DNA of 54,069 nucleotides. It comes from Pirellulales bacterium (GTDB lineage Bacteria; Planctomycetota; Planctomycetia; Pirellulales; Thermoguttaceae). Below the pieces are notes generated by a model. The model ran no database searches. It was not told the DNA's origin and worked only from the letters and a program-made list of their open reading frames with translations. Within the stretch, counting starts at the first letter, position 1, and each line of letters opens with the position of its first letter. The stretch spans positions 1-54,069 of the forward strand of contig JAFGDS010000087.1 of NCBI GenBank assembly GCA_016931995.1, given 5' to 3'. Below are positions 1 to 8,543 of this stretch, piece after piece. A program made the translations under genes and the position numbers.

Positions 1-1
1 A

Positions 2-106
2 GCCGCCAAGCACCAGGCCGAAGACCCCCTGACCAACCAGCGCCTACCCCGCTCCCACCGCGACCACGCCCGCGAGTATCTCGAACGCCTGCGGGAGCAA
101 GAGTAG
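2..106 (+). CDS. C-terminal end of an unidentified protein (partial)
   Basis: An open frame enters from the left edge and stops with TAG after 34 codons. The visible tail is hydrophilic and charged (...RLPRSHRDHAREYLERLREQE), as expected for a helical C-terminus. Nothing in this stub identifies the protein. The frame is supported only by its composition and by the absence of a competing frame. Confidence 0.45.
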   Translation, partial: AAKHQAEDPLTNQRLPRSHRDHAREYLERLREQE

Positions 107-172
107 GGAGAGCTGAAACGCGTTGGGTGAAACGGGGGGACGCAGTTGATGTGACAAGGGTGCAGTACTATT

Positions 173-328
173 TCATGCCTTGCCGGCCTCGTCGAAGAGC
201 AATGCCTGCCGGGCATTGCCACGATGGATCGCGCGGTAGACAAGGCCATCGGCGATGGGTCGCCAGGGACAAGGCGTCCCGACAATCCGCCCGGCCGCGC
301 CATCCGCGTCAAAGATAAATCGTTCTGA
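173..328 (-). pseudogene. REP-associated tyrosine transposase (RAYT/Y1_Tnp) N-terminal remnant
   Basis: Read on the minus strand, this stretch ends ...LVYRAIHRGNARQALLFDEAGKA-stop. The motif H-R-G-N-x-R-Q-x-x-F-x-x-E is the N-terminal signature of IS200-like Y1 transposases of the RAYT group, which process REP palindromes. Only about 50 codons remain; the HUH motif and the catalytic tyrosine are missing, and no start codon is evident. Flanking strings resembling CTGACCCCTTTT and ACAAGGGTGCAGTACT look like decayed repeat ends. The identification rests on one motif. Confidence 0.5.
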
Positions 329-407
329 CCCCTTTTCGTCACCGAAGATCGCCCGCGCTGAACCAGACCAGACCTTCCCAGACTGAGACCGATTTCCGAT
401 CGCCGGA

Positions 408-1451
408 TCAATCGAGGGTCAGCCGGGCGTTGGCGCGTTCGAGCTCCGTAAGGGCCTCGGGGGCGAACGTCATGGGGCGTCCGCCGGGGCTGAGAAACCG
501 GTGGGCCGCGCGGGGGCCGTCGCCGTTGAAGGCGGCTTTGTTCCCCAAAAACGTGCCGATCCGGTCGCCGTTGTCGTCCAGCAGCGGGTGCTCGCGTAGA
601 TCGTCGCCGTATCGCTCCCGCCCCGGCGCCAGCGCCGCGCGATACGCCTCGAGCACCGAAACGCGACCGTCTCCGTCGGCGTCGCCCTGGTCGGGCTTGG
701 CGAACGCCTCGATGAAGGCCTCGGCCCAGGGCACGCCGTTGACCTCGTCCGCGTTGACCGACGTGACGACGACGCGGCCCGGCCCGCTCGCGCGAGGCAA
801 AAACGCGCCGCCGTGACAAGGGTGGATCACGACGGTCGCGTTCCTTGCCGGCAGCGCCGAGATCCAATCGCCGAATTCCGGCGCGGCGACCTTCCCGTCC
901 AGAAGCGCGTAGCCGTAGTCCGCCTCGCCCGGGCTGCCGTGGCCGACGACGAGCACGAAGACGCGGTCGTCGGGCTCGACGATTCGTTTGAGATGCGCGA
1001 AGGTCGCCCGGAGGTTTTTGACGGTGGCCGCGCCGTCGATGCGGGGCGGTTTGTCGCCCTGGTACTCGGCGAAGCGGTAGATGGCCTCGTCCGGATAGCC
1101 GTGGCGGCGAAGGACGCGGTACATGCCTTCGTTGACGCCCTCGTAGAGTTTGGCGAGCCGCTCGCCAAAGGCGGGACCCGTGCACACCACGGCGAAATGC
1201 GTCACGCGCTCGCCCGGCGGCGCCGCGTCGGCCGATGCGGCATCCGGCCGCGGCGCCCCGTTAGGCTCCGGCTGCTGGGCCGGCGCGCGGCTGGCAAGCA
1301 CGATCGCGCAAACGCACACAAGCGCGGTCGCGCGGCGCAAAGGAGACGTCCTTTGCCGTCCGCCGGCCCCCCGGCCCGTCCTTCTTTGTCGCGGCAAACT
1401 CGTTGTTTCAGGGGTCGCGGAAACCCGGAGTCTTGACGCGGCGGTGTTCAT
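408..1451 (-). CDS. secreted C13/caspase-like peptidase with EF-hand-like loop
   Basis: The predicted protein has 347 residues and a positively charged N-terminus followed by a hydrophobic export segment (ALVCVCAIVLASRAPA, about residues 40-58). The core contains FVLVVGHGSPGE and, about 50 residues later, VVIHPCHGGAFL. This spacing of His-Gly and Cys fits the catalytic dyad of clan CD peptidases (legumain C13 / caspase-like fold). A DADGDGRVSVLEAY segment resembles an EF-hand calcium loop. The ATG was chosen because GGAGAG lies just upstream, 40 bp after the URO-D gene; much longer readings in the same frame are shadows. It is the last gene of a symporter/URO-D/protease group. The substrate is unknown, and it could instead be a C13-like non-peptidase. 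Confidence 0.72.
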   Translation of the reverse strand: MNTAASRLRVSATPETTSLPRQRRTGRGAGGRQRTSPLRRATALVCVCAIVLASRAPAQQPEPNGAPRPDAASADAAPPGERVTHFAVVCTGPAFGERLAKLYEGVNEGMYRVLRRHGYPDEAIYRFAEYQGDKPPRIDGAATVKNLRATFAHLKRIVEPDDRVFVLVVGHGSPGEADYGYALLDGKVAAPEFGDWISALPARNATVVIHPCHGGAFLPRASGPGRVVVTSVNADEVNGVPWAEAFIEAFAKPDQGDADGDGRVSVLEAYRAALAPGRERYGDDLREHPLLDDNGDRIGTFLGNKAAFNGDGPRAAHRFLSPGGRPMTFAPEALTELERANARLTLD

Positions 1452-1492
1452 GGGCGTCTCTCCGTTGCCTCGTGGATGTTGCGCCGCGTCGA

Positions 1493-2578
1493 TCACCCGA
1501 CGCACGGCGTTTCGCGGATGGCGTCGACCATGGCCCAGAAGTTCTCCAGCGGCGTGTCGAGCTGCACGTGATGCGTGGGTCCGAGGATCAGGCCGCCGCC
1601 TTTCCCCACGGTCCGGAGCCGCGCGCGCACTTCGCGGCGGACGTCGTCCGGCGTTCCGAACGGCAGCGTCCGCTGTTCGTCGATCGTGCCCCAAAAGCAC
1701 AGCGAGTCGCCGTATCGTTTCTTCAGCGCCGCGGGATCCATGGAAGCCGGCTGCACCGGGTTGAGCACGTCCAGCCCCACTTCGATCATGTCGGGCACGA
1801 TCGGCTCGATCATGCCGTCGCTGTGGTAGGCGATCTTCAGCGCGGGATTGATGCCCTTCAGCGTCGCGAAGAACTCGGCCCAGCGGGTTTTGAAGATCCG
1901 CCGCCACAGGGCCGGCGAGATCATCATCGCGTTTTGCATGCCGACGTCGTCGCCCACCCAGATCATATCCACGCCAATCTCGACGAGCTGCTTGGCCGCG
2001 GCCAAGTGGTAACGGAACGGTATGTCCAGCACCGCCTCGGCGCGGTCCCGGTCCACGACGAAGTCCGCCATCAACGCATCCAGGCCGCGCAGGGCCCAGG
2101 CCGTCTCGAAGATCGTCGTCACCGTGACGCCCACGATCCAATACTCCGATCCGTGCTCGCGGACGAGCCGCTCGGCCTGGGCGTACAACTCGGGCCGGTT
2201 CGGGTCGGGCGGCCGGTAGCGCGAGATCGCGTCGTCGTCGGCCAGCGGCGGCGCGTGGAACTCGGTGTAATAGCCCTTCCCGAACGGGGTCGTGTATTCG
2301 ACGGGCCGCCAGGCGATACCCCATTCGTCGACGTAGTCCCGGTTGCCCTGGTAGTACGAATTGGCCCAGCCGACGCTCGTCAGCAGCATGTCCTCGTCCA
2401 GCTCGATCTCCAGGTCGTACGGATTGCCGCCGCCGTGCGGATTGTGCTCCGTTGTTTCGCTCCTTCCCAGGGTCTCGCGCAAGCGGGCCGCGAACTCGGG
2501 CGTGAAACTGATTTGCATCGGACAACGATCCGGCGTCTCGCGCGCCAGCGCCGCCGCCACGCGATCGCGGTGTTTCAT
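1493..2578 (-). CDS. uroporphyrinogen decarboxylase (URO-D)-family / methyltransferase-like protein
   Basis: The 361-residue protein has the URO-D/MtaA-type barrel features: an MKHRDRVAAALARETPDR start, a DMIWVGDDVGMQNA segment, IAYHSDGMIEPIVPDMIEVG and WGTIDEQRTLPFGTP. Members of this group that are not HemE often act in methyl transfer from cobamides or in demethylation. The association with a solute symporter instead of haem genes favours a catabolic role over haem synthesis. The start at 2578 is preferred over the ATG at 2587 because AAAGGA overlaps the earlier ATG and is properly spaced from the later one. It begins about 12 bp after the symporter stop, so the two are probably cotranscribed. 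The exact reaction is not assignable. Confidence 0.82.
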   Translation of the reverse strand: MKHRDRVAAALARETPDRCPMQISFTPEFAARLRETLGRSETTEHNPHGGGNPYDLEIELDEDMLLTSVGWANSYYQGNRDYVDEWGIAWRPVEYTTPFGKGYYTEFHAPPLADDDAISRYRPPDPNRPELYAQAERLVREHGSEYWIVGVTVTTIFETAWALRGLDALMADFVVDRDRAEAVLDIPFRYHLAAAKQLVEIGVDMIWVGDDVGMQNAMMISPALWRRIFKTRWAEFFATLKGINPALKIAYHSDGMIEPIVPDMIEVGLDVLNPVQPASMDPAALKKRYGDSLCFWGTIDEQRTLPFGTPDDVRREVRARLRTVGKGGGLILGPTHHVQLDTPLENFWAMVDAIRETPCVG

Positions 2579-2590
2579 CGCGCGCATCCT

Positions 2591-4453
2591 TTACCAAAAG
2601 ACCACGTACAACAAGACCGCCGCGCCGATGACCGCCGCGCCGGCCCACCGCGCGCCGGACGACGGCGCCAAATCGATCGTCGTTTCCGCGCGGAACTCCA
2701 CGGGTTGCGCCAGCGGGCGGAAGAGTCGCACGAGCGCCATCAGGACCACTATCGCGAAGAAACAGATGGCCATGCGATCCAGGAAGGGAACCTCGGGCCA
2801 CGCGAACGTGATCCACCCGTACAGGACGGGATTGGCCAGCAGGCCGACCACTCCCGCCATCGGCGGCGCGCGCCGCGAGAGAAGCCCGACGAGGAACACC
2901 GCCAGGATACCCGGCGAAATGTAACCTTGCAGCTCCTGGATGTTCCGAAAAATGCTGCTGTTGAAGTAATTGGGATTTCCCAGAATCGGGGCGAGCAGGC
3001 AGCCGATCACGACGAACACGCCCACGCAGAGCCGCCCGACGGAGACGACGGTCCGTTGCGACGCCCGGGGCGCGAGATACTTTTTGAAGACGTCCAGCGA
3101 CGCGATGGTCGAGGCGGCGTTGAGCATGGCGGCCAGGGAGCTGACCACCGCCCCCAGCAGCGCCGCCAGCACGAATCCGTGCAGCCCCCAACCGGCCGGC
3201 AGGACGTTTTTCAGCAGCAGCGCGAAGGCCGTGTCGTGCTTGTGGCCGATCAGCCGGTGATGGGGCAAATCGCGCGGCGCGATCCGGTCCGCCTCGGCCT
3301 CCGCCCAAACGGCGCGATTGTGGTCCGTCATCGCCTGGGCCAGCTCCGGCTCGTGCTTGGCCCAGTCCTCGTCGAAATCGAAAAGCTCCATGGCCGGGCG
3401 CGGCAGGCCGCGGATCGCCTCGAAACGATCCAACGCCGGTTTGTTGTCGGCCGACGCGTGGACGCGCATCTCGTGGCTGTAGAGGTTGAAGGCGATCATG
3501 CCGGGCACGATAAGGATCAGCGGAAGGAAGAGCTGGATGCTCGCCGCCAGCACGAGCCCTTTTTGTCCCTCGGCCAGCGACCGCGCGCCGAGCGTGCGCT
3601 GGGTGACGTATTGGTTGAGCCCCCAGTAGTAGAACGTGGGTATCCACAGCCCTAGGACCAGGGCCGTCCAGGGGAGATTCGCGTCGCCGCGGGGGAGCAC
3701 CAAATGCAGCTTGGGCGCGTTCAGCGCGGTGAAGCGCTCAAGAGCCCCCGCCGCGGGCGCAATCGCCGGCAGATTGACGCCGGCCGGCGTCAACTCGGCC
3801 ACGGGCGCGGCCGCCAGCGTCGAGAACGCGAACCAGGTGATCAACGCGCCGGCGAGGATCAGCGCGGTTCCCTGGATCAGATCGGCCCAGGCGCAGGCCT
3901 TGAGCCCCCCGGCGGCCACGTACGCGGCGGCCACCAGGCCGATCAGCCACGAGCCGGCGTACAGGTCGATCTCGAGGATGCCCAGCAGCCGCTGCCCGGC
4001 GAACGCCGTGCGGAGCGTCAGCGCGCCGGAGTACGCGACGCACGCCACGAGCAACACCAGGACGGGGACCGAGAAGACGGCCATGATGAGCCGGGCCCAG
4101 TGGGTGTATCGGCGTTCGAGGAACTCGGGCATGGTGTAGATTCCCGCCCGAAGGAAATAGGGCAGCAGGAAGAAGGCGATGACGACCAGGGCGATGCTGG
4201 GGAGCCAGTCGTAGCTGGCGGGCGCGAGCCCCTGGTAGTCGGCGGCCTGGCCGGTCATGCCGACGAATTGCTCGGTCGAGATGTTCGCGGCGATCAGGGA
4301 GATCCCGATGAGCAGTCCCGTCAGCCCGCGCCCGGCGAGGAAATAGGATTCGCTCCCGTGCTCGCGCCGGCTCTTCAGCATTCCCACCGCGACCACCGCC
4401 ACGATGAATCCGATGAAGATCGCGACGTCCAGCGCGGTCAACGAAAGGCCCAT
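2591..4453 (-). CDS. sodium/solute symporter (SSS family)
   Basis: The 620-residue, very hydrophobic protein starts MGLSLTALDVAIFIGFIVAVV and continues with ESYFLAGRGLTGLLIGISLIAANISTEQFVGMTGQA, the characteristic SSS N-terminal helices and sodium-site region. At least a dozen membrane segments are visible. A charged insert of roughly 80 residues (about 300-390) interrupts the hydrophobic pattern, as in SGLT-like planctomycete members. It imports an unknown solute, possibly a sugar or a methylated compound, in exchange for the sodium gradient. It is the first gene of the symporter/URO-D/protease unit. Confidence 0.9.
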   Translation of the reverse strand: MGLSLTALDVAIFIGFIVAVVAVGMLKSRREHGSESYFLAGRGLTGLLIGISLIAANISTEQFVGMTGQAADYQGLAPASYDWLPSIALVVIAFFLLPYFLRAGIYTMPEFLERRYTHWARLIMAVFSVPVLVLLVACVAYSGALTLRTAFAGQRLLGILEIDLYAGSWLIGLVAAAYVAAGGLKACAWADLIQGTALILAGALITWFAFSTLAAAPVAELTPAGVNLPAIAPAAGALERFTALNAPKLHLVLPRGDANLPWTALVLGLWIPTFYYWGLNQYVTQRTLGARSLAEGQKGLVLAASIQLFLPLILIVPGMIAFNLYSHEMRVHASADNKPALDRFEAIRGLPRPAMELFDFDEDWAKHEPELAQAMTDHNRAVWAEAEADRIAPRDLPHHRLIGHKHDTAFALLLKNVLPAGWGLHGFVLAALLGAVVSSLAAMLNAASTIASLDVFKKYLAPRASQRTVVSVGRLCVGVFVVIGCLLAPILGNPNYFNSSIFRNIQELQGYISPGILAVFLVGLLSRRAPPMAGVVGLLANPVLYGWITFAWPEVPFLDRMAICFFAIVVLMALVRLFRPLAQPVEFRAETTIDLAPSSGARWAGAAVIGAAVLLYVVFW

Positions 4454-4662
4454 TTCGCCGCTCCGGAGATAGAATATACGAAGCGAGAGGCGCCGCCGGA
4501 TGGTCTCGCGCGGCGGACGCGACGCGGGGTATTGTCGTACGGGGCGACGCCCGCGTCAATGGGCAAGGGCAATCAACCATCACGCCGCTCCCGCCCGGCG
4601 CGATGGTCGCGCGAGCGGGCCACGGGGCGCGCGGGCCGAGTTCTCCCGCTCGCGCCGGCGAT

Positions 4663-6723
4663 TCAATTGAGCACGTCGAGCGAATCGACCGGCAGGCGGC
4701 TTGCCGTCGAACGGAGCACCACGGCGTGGTAGCCGTCGCCGGCGTCCTCCAGGGCGAAGACGATCTGGGAGGGCTGCTCCTGCTCGGCGTATAGATCGAG
4801 ATCGGCCAGCTTCCGGCCATCGAGCAGCAATTCGCAAGGCCCAAACGCCGGACCCTTGGGCGACCAGAGCCGGAAGCCCCGGCCGCGGAAGTTCCATTTG
4901 ACGCGGCCGCCGGGGGTTTTTCGCACGGCGCCAACGCCGAAACGATACAGGGGTGAATCAACCATGTCCCAATCGGCCATCCTTACGCCCGCGCCGGTCA
5001 GGGCCTCGATGTAGAGCCACGGCAGGACGGCAGGCTCGAACTGCCCGTTGATTTCGAATCGCGCCACCTCGACGTGGGTGAACGGGTCCACCAACAGGCC
5101 GAGCGGGCCCGCGCCTTTGGGCAGACTCCCCGTCCAAACGGGCTTCTCGTCGATGACGACGGTTGACTGGCCGTCCTCGCGGCGCTCGATCTCGATCGAG
5201 CGGGCGGTCGCGCCGGCCGAGTCCAGCGGGCCTTCGGCCGCGACGGAGACCTTGCCCGCCGCGTCCACCGAGACGAGCCGCCAGGCGTCGGCCGAGAGTT
5301 CGAGCCCCTGATGATGGGTCAACGAGAGCGGGTGGATCGTCGCGTCGGCGGCGTGGCGGTCTGGGCCGAGCGGCGCGTGATGGTTCCAGAGGATCCGGAC
5401 CTTGCCGCCGCGCAGGGTCAGATCGGCCTTCAGGTGGAATTGACTCCACGCATAGCGCAGCAACGTGAGACTCGCGCCGGCGTGCCCACTGAGCACGAAA
5501 CCCCGCTCGCGAAGCGGCCGGGCCCAGGGCCGCGCGGCCAGATTGATCGTTCCGAAATTCGTGTCGCGCTCGCGCGAGGGAAACAGAACCTGGAACAGGC
5601 CCTCGCGGTCGACGAAGCCCGAGAAGGATTGCCCCCAAATGCCCATGGCCTCATGGGGCACGGGCTCGGAGTGCCAGGCCGTGCCGTGCTGGAAGAGCCG
5701 CCACGCCTCGGGCCGATGGGCGTCCTCTAGCCGGGCTCGGTGGATCGCCTGGAAGTTGCGGTTCAATCCTACCGACGCATGGGGCGCATAAACGTATCCG
5801 TCGTGGACCATGATCGGATACGGCTCGGCGGTGTGCGAGAAGAACCGATCGTCCTCGTCGCTGAGGACCATCTTGGGATCCGACCATGCGCCGGCGGGAT
5901 CGGCGGCGGTCATCGCCATGAGTCCCCAGGCGAAGTGGTCGCCCGAGTCGGCCAGCCCCAGGACGAGCCAGTCCTTCTCGCGGCGGACGAGCGAGGGGCC
6001 GTAGACGCGGCGGTATTTCTTCCCCTGGTCGAACCGCCGGGCCATGTCGCTGGTGCGGAGGATCGGTTCGGCCGCGCGGTGGAAGGGACCTTCCGGCCGC
6101 TCGGACCACGCGTAGGCGATGCCGTTGTCGAAGCCCGGCGGAGGATCCATGGTTTCGGCCCAGCGCGAGTTGTCGCTGGCCCAGTCGTAGACGAGGTGAT
6201 AGCGATCGTCGTGAAAAACGACCATCGCGTCCGGGGCGATGTTGGCCGTTTGCGCGTCGCCCTGAAATCGGAACGTCGGGTCGTCGAAGATCGGTCCGAG
6301 GTCCTCCCAGGTCTTGCCGCGGTCCTTCGAGCGATGCGCGCGGCTGTGCCCTGCCGGCCGCCCGGGACCCATGTCGTAGCCAGTCAGGTAGTGCCCGACG
6401 TAGGCATACCAGTATCCGCTCTTCGGATCCTTGAACAGGAAGCCGTTGACCGGCCAGGCAAACGGCGGCGCGCCGCGGACGATCGGGTTGCCGGGGCGGC
6501 GCTCGAAGCTGTCGAAGCTGGGATCGCCCAACGCGTCGTGCCGGAGCCACGCGTCGGCCCGTGGGCCCAGGGCGAAGTCGATGGTCCCGCAGTGGTCGCT
6601 CGGCGGCGTCCAACGCTCGGGAATGACGGCATCGGCCGTCTCCTGGCCGGTGGCCGGCGCGCCGGAGAATCCGCCGAGGACACCGAAGGGCATCCATAGG
6701 AGAACCCAAACGGATCGCGGCAT
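4663..6723 (-). CDS. secreted five-bladed-propeller glycosidase-like protein (GH43-type fold)
   Basis: The 686-residue protein has a signal peptide (MPRSVWVLLWMPFGVLGGFSG). Repeating blade-like segments follow (NPIVRGAPPFAWPVNGFLFKD, YWYAYVGHY, RSKDRGKTWEDLGPIF, DDRYHLVYDWASDNS, GIAYAWSERPEGPF), typical of GH43/GH117/DUF-type five-bladed propellers acting on polysaccharides. The C-terminal third is beta-rich and may be a carbohydrate-binding sandwich. The ATG at 6723 was chosen over upstream in-frame codons because it gives a clean signal peptide and has GGAG at proper spacing. It lies 209 bp upstream of the symporter gene on the same strand, so it may supply the transported solute. Catalytic residues could not be assigned. 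Confidence 0.72.
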   Translation of the reverse strand: MPRSVWVLLWMPFGVLGGFSGAPATGQETADAVIPERWTPPSDHCGTIDFALGPRADAWLRHDALGDPSFDSFERRPGNPIVRGAPPFAWPVNGFLFKDPKSGYWYAYVGHYLTGYDMGPGRPAGHSRAHRSKDRGKTWEDLGPIFDDPTFRFQGDAQTANIAPDAMVVFHDDRYHLVYDWASDNSRWAETMDPPPGFDNGIAYAWSERPEGPFHRAAEPILRTSDMARRFDQGKKYRRVYGPSLVRREKDWLVLGLADSGDHFAWGLMAMTAADPAGAWSDPKMVLSDEDDRFFSHTAEPYPIMVHDGYVYAPHASVGLNRNFQAIHRARLEDAHRPEAWRLFQHGTAWHSEPVPHEAMGIWGQSFSGFVDREGLFQVLFPSRERDTNFGTINLAARPWARPLRERGFVLSGHAGASLTLLRYAWSQFHLKADLTLRGGKVRILWNHHAPLGPDRHAADATIHPLSLTHHQGLELSADAWRLVSVDAAGKVSVAAEGPLDSAGATARSIEIERREDGQSTVVIDEKPVWTGSLPKGAGPLGLLVDPFTHVEVARFEINGQFEPAVLPWLYIEALTGAGVRMADWDMVDSPLYRFGVGAVRKTPGGRVKWNFRGRGFRLWSPKGPAFGPCELLLDGRKLADLDLYAEQEQPSQIVFALEDAGDGYHAVVLRSTASRLPVDSLDVLN

Positions 6724-7071
6724 TGTAAGGCTCCGGAGGAGGGGGGGCAGTCTTTTTCGCGGAAAAATGTTGCCCCCTTTCCGCTCCATGATCTTTTTGC
6801 GGGGGACTTCACCCAAGGATATCACGGTGTTGTTTCTATTTGGACTCGAAAAGACAGCGGAGTTTGTTAGGGGGGGATTTTACCTATCTCCTCCCAACAC
6901 ACGGGGATTGCCAAAAAATGTTGTGTCGCGGATGCGCGCCCCACTCATGCGGGGGGTGTCTCGGCGAGCTATGGATCCTTGAGGAAGACCGGTTTGCCTC
7001 TGGGCCGCGTAAAGACGGGGCGGCGGGGGACGAATTGGTGCAAGACGGCGGGCCCGACGGCAACAATACTC
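6724..7071. other. divergent intergenic region with REP-like inverted repeat
   Basis: No convincing gene is seen between the propeller protein and the ECF sigma gene. Positions 6743-6778 hold an inverted repeat whose outer arms are GGGGGCA/TGCCCCC and inner arms TTTTTC/GAAAAA. It resembles the GGGGACAGTCCC..TTTTCGCGG palindrome at 27701-27781. A locally T/A-rich stretch around 6826-6935 may hold the two divergent promoters, but no good -35/-10 pair stands out. Confidence 0.5.
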
Positions 7072-7656
7072 ATGGCCATGATACGAACGCCCCAGCCCGA
7101 TCGGCGCGGTGAGTCGCACGCGGCGGCCGGGATCGACTGGCCGGCCGTGCTTGCCGAGCACGATCGGTGGCTGCGGACGATCGTTTATGCCAGATTGGGG
7201 GAGCCCGAGTCAGTCAACGAAGTGATGCAGGAGGTCGCCATGGCGGCGGTGCGGCAGCGGGCGCCGCTGGCCGACCCGAGCAAGGTGGCTCCTTGGTTGT
7301 ATCGCCTGGCCGTGACGCAGTCGCTGCTGTATCGGAGGCGGCTGGGCCGGCGGAGGAAGCTGACCGATCGCTACGCCCAGCGGCATCAGCCCGTCGAGTC
7401 GGACAATCGGGAGATCGACCCGTTGGGTTGGCTCCTGGCCGAGGAGCGGCGGGTGTTGATCCGCCGGGCAGTGGCCGAGTTGCCCAAGCGCGACGCGGAA
7501 ATCCTGCTTCTGAAATATACCGAGAACTGGACCTATCGGCAGTTGGCCGAGCATTTGGGAACGAGCGACAGCGCGGTCGAGGCGCGGCTGCACAGGGCAA
7601 GACGGAAGTTGCGCCGCGCCTTGGCCGCGTTGGAAGTGGTGGAAGCGGAAACATGA
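7072..7656 (+). CDS. ECF-type RNA polymerase sigma factor
   Basis: About 194 residues. Region 2 is around VNEVMQEVAMAAVRQ..PWLYRLAVTQSLLYRRR, and region 4 around DAEILLLKYTENWTYRQLAEHLGTSDSAVEARLHRARRKLRRAL, the helix-turn-helix for the -35 element. The start is probably ATG 7072 or 7078; upstream in-frame codons give an unlikely basic leader. The stop overlaps the start of the next gene (ATGA), so the sigma factor and its putative anti-sigma factor are translationally coupled. Confidence 0.88.
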   Translation: MAMIRTPQPDRRGESHAAAGIDWPAVLAEHDRWLRTIVYARLGEPESVNEVMQEVAMAAVRQRAPLADPSKVAPWLYRLAVTQSLLYRRRLGRRRKLTDRYAQRHQPVESDNREIDPLGWLLAEERRVLIRRAVAELPKRDAEILLLKYTENWTYRQLAEHLGTSDSAVEARLHRARRKLRRALAALEVVEAET

Positions 7657-8405
7657 ATTCAATCCCCCGCGACAATCTGTCCCGCGACGACGATCGCCTG
7701 TTCGATCTCCTGGCCGACGACGAGTTGGACGAGGAGCGTCGGGGGCGGTTGCTCGGCGGGCTGGACGACCGGCCCGGCGGATGGCGGCGCTGCGCGCTGG
7801 CCTTCCTGGAAGCGCAATCGTGGAAGAAGGAAATTGGCGCCCTGGGCAGGAAGCCCGAATCCCTTGTGCCCGCGACCGAGACGGCCGCCGCGGCGTCGCG
7901 GCGGCGGCGGCGTCTCGGGCGCGGCAGCGCGATTTTGGGGATGGCCGCGAGTCTTCTTCTGGGGATAGGGCTCACGTCGCTCGTGCGCGACCTCGAGCGC
8001 GGCGGAATGCTCGGGCCCGGCGGCGGCGGGTTTGGCCAACAGGCCGGCCTGATGGGCGGCGGGGGCGGGTCCGCGGCAGGCGTGCCGGGCGCATTGGGTA
8101 TTGTCCGCCTGGCGCCCGGCGGCGGAGGCGGCGCCGGCCAGGTGGGCGTGTTGACCCGCGGGCCGGATGGAACCATCCAGATGGTCGCGCTGCCGGTGAT
8201 CGATCGCCAGCAGCTCGACGAGGACTGGGTCCGCGGCTTGCCCGTGGCGATTCCGCCGGAGGTGAGCCGGGCCTTGGAGCAGTCGGGCCACGAGGTGCGG
8301 TCGTCGCGGCAGTTGGTGCCGATCGCCATGCCCGACGGACGCCGCGTTGTCTTCCCGGTGGATCAGCTCGACGTGCGGTACGTCGGCAACGGGATGTATC
8401 AGTAA
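7653..8405 (+). CDS. putative membrane anti-sigma factor with Gly-rich extracytoplasmic part
   Basis: The 250-residue protein starts inside the sigma gene stop (ATGA overlap). The N-terminal about 80 residues are charged and end before a single membrane segment (GSAILGMAASLLLGIGLTSLV, about 91-111). Next come a glycine-rich stretch (about 120-170: GPGGGGFG, GGGGGSAAG, GGGGGAGQVG) and a compact C-terminal region. The layout of cytoplasmic anti-sigma domain, one TM helix and an external sensor fits the class, but no ZAS zinc motif (HxxxCxxC) is seen, so the assignment rests mainly on gene order. Confidence 0.65.
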   Translation: MNSIPRDNLSRDDDRLFDLLADDELDEERRGRLLGGLDDRPGGWRRCALAFLEAQSWKKEIGALGRKPESLVPATETAAAASRRRRRLGRGSAILGMAASLLLGIGLTSLVRDLERGGMLGPGGGGFGQQAGLMGGGGGSAAGVPGALGIVRLAPGGGGGAGQVGVLTRGPDGTIQMVALPVIDRQQLDEDWVRGLPVAIPPEVSRALEQSGHEVRSSRQLVPIAMPDGRRVVFPVDQLDVRYVGNGMYQ

Positions 8406-8543
8406 GGAAGATAAGACGCACCGAGCGCCGACGAGATCTTCCGCCGCGCTTGGGATGACAAAACTGTTCTTCAATCGCGGGACCATCGACCGACGTGTCC
8501 TCGGCCGCGGGGTTCCCGGGACCGGTGAAAAGGAGATTGGGCA
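8406..8543. repeat. half copy of the GATCC-TCCG/CGGGATGAC repeat
   Basis: The spacer between the anti-sigma and PDZ genes holds GAGATCTTCCGCCGCG followed by CTTGGGATGAC (about 8431-8460). It matches one arm of the 48425-48493 palindrome and the unit repeated at 20338-20426. The last 20 bases carry AAGGAG at 8530-8535, the ribosome site of the next gene. Confidence 0.55.

Noticed and set aside
408-3647. A 1079-codon open frame on the minus strand
   Set aside because: Its first two thirds run antisense-like and out of frame across the symporter and URO-D genes and have Arg/Gly-rich composition typical of GC-rich shadows; only the last part (408-1451) is a real gene.
1403-3655. A 750-codon plus-strand open frame
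   Set aside because: Arg/His/Asp-rich shadow of the minus-strand symporter and URO-D genes, which have clear family motifs.
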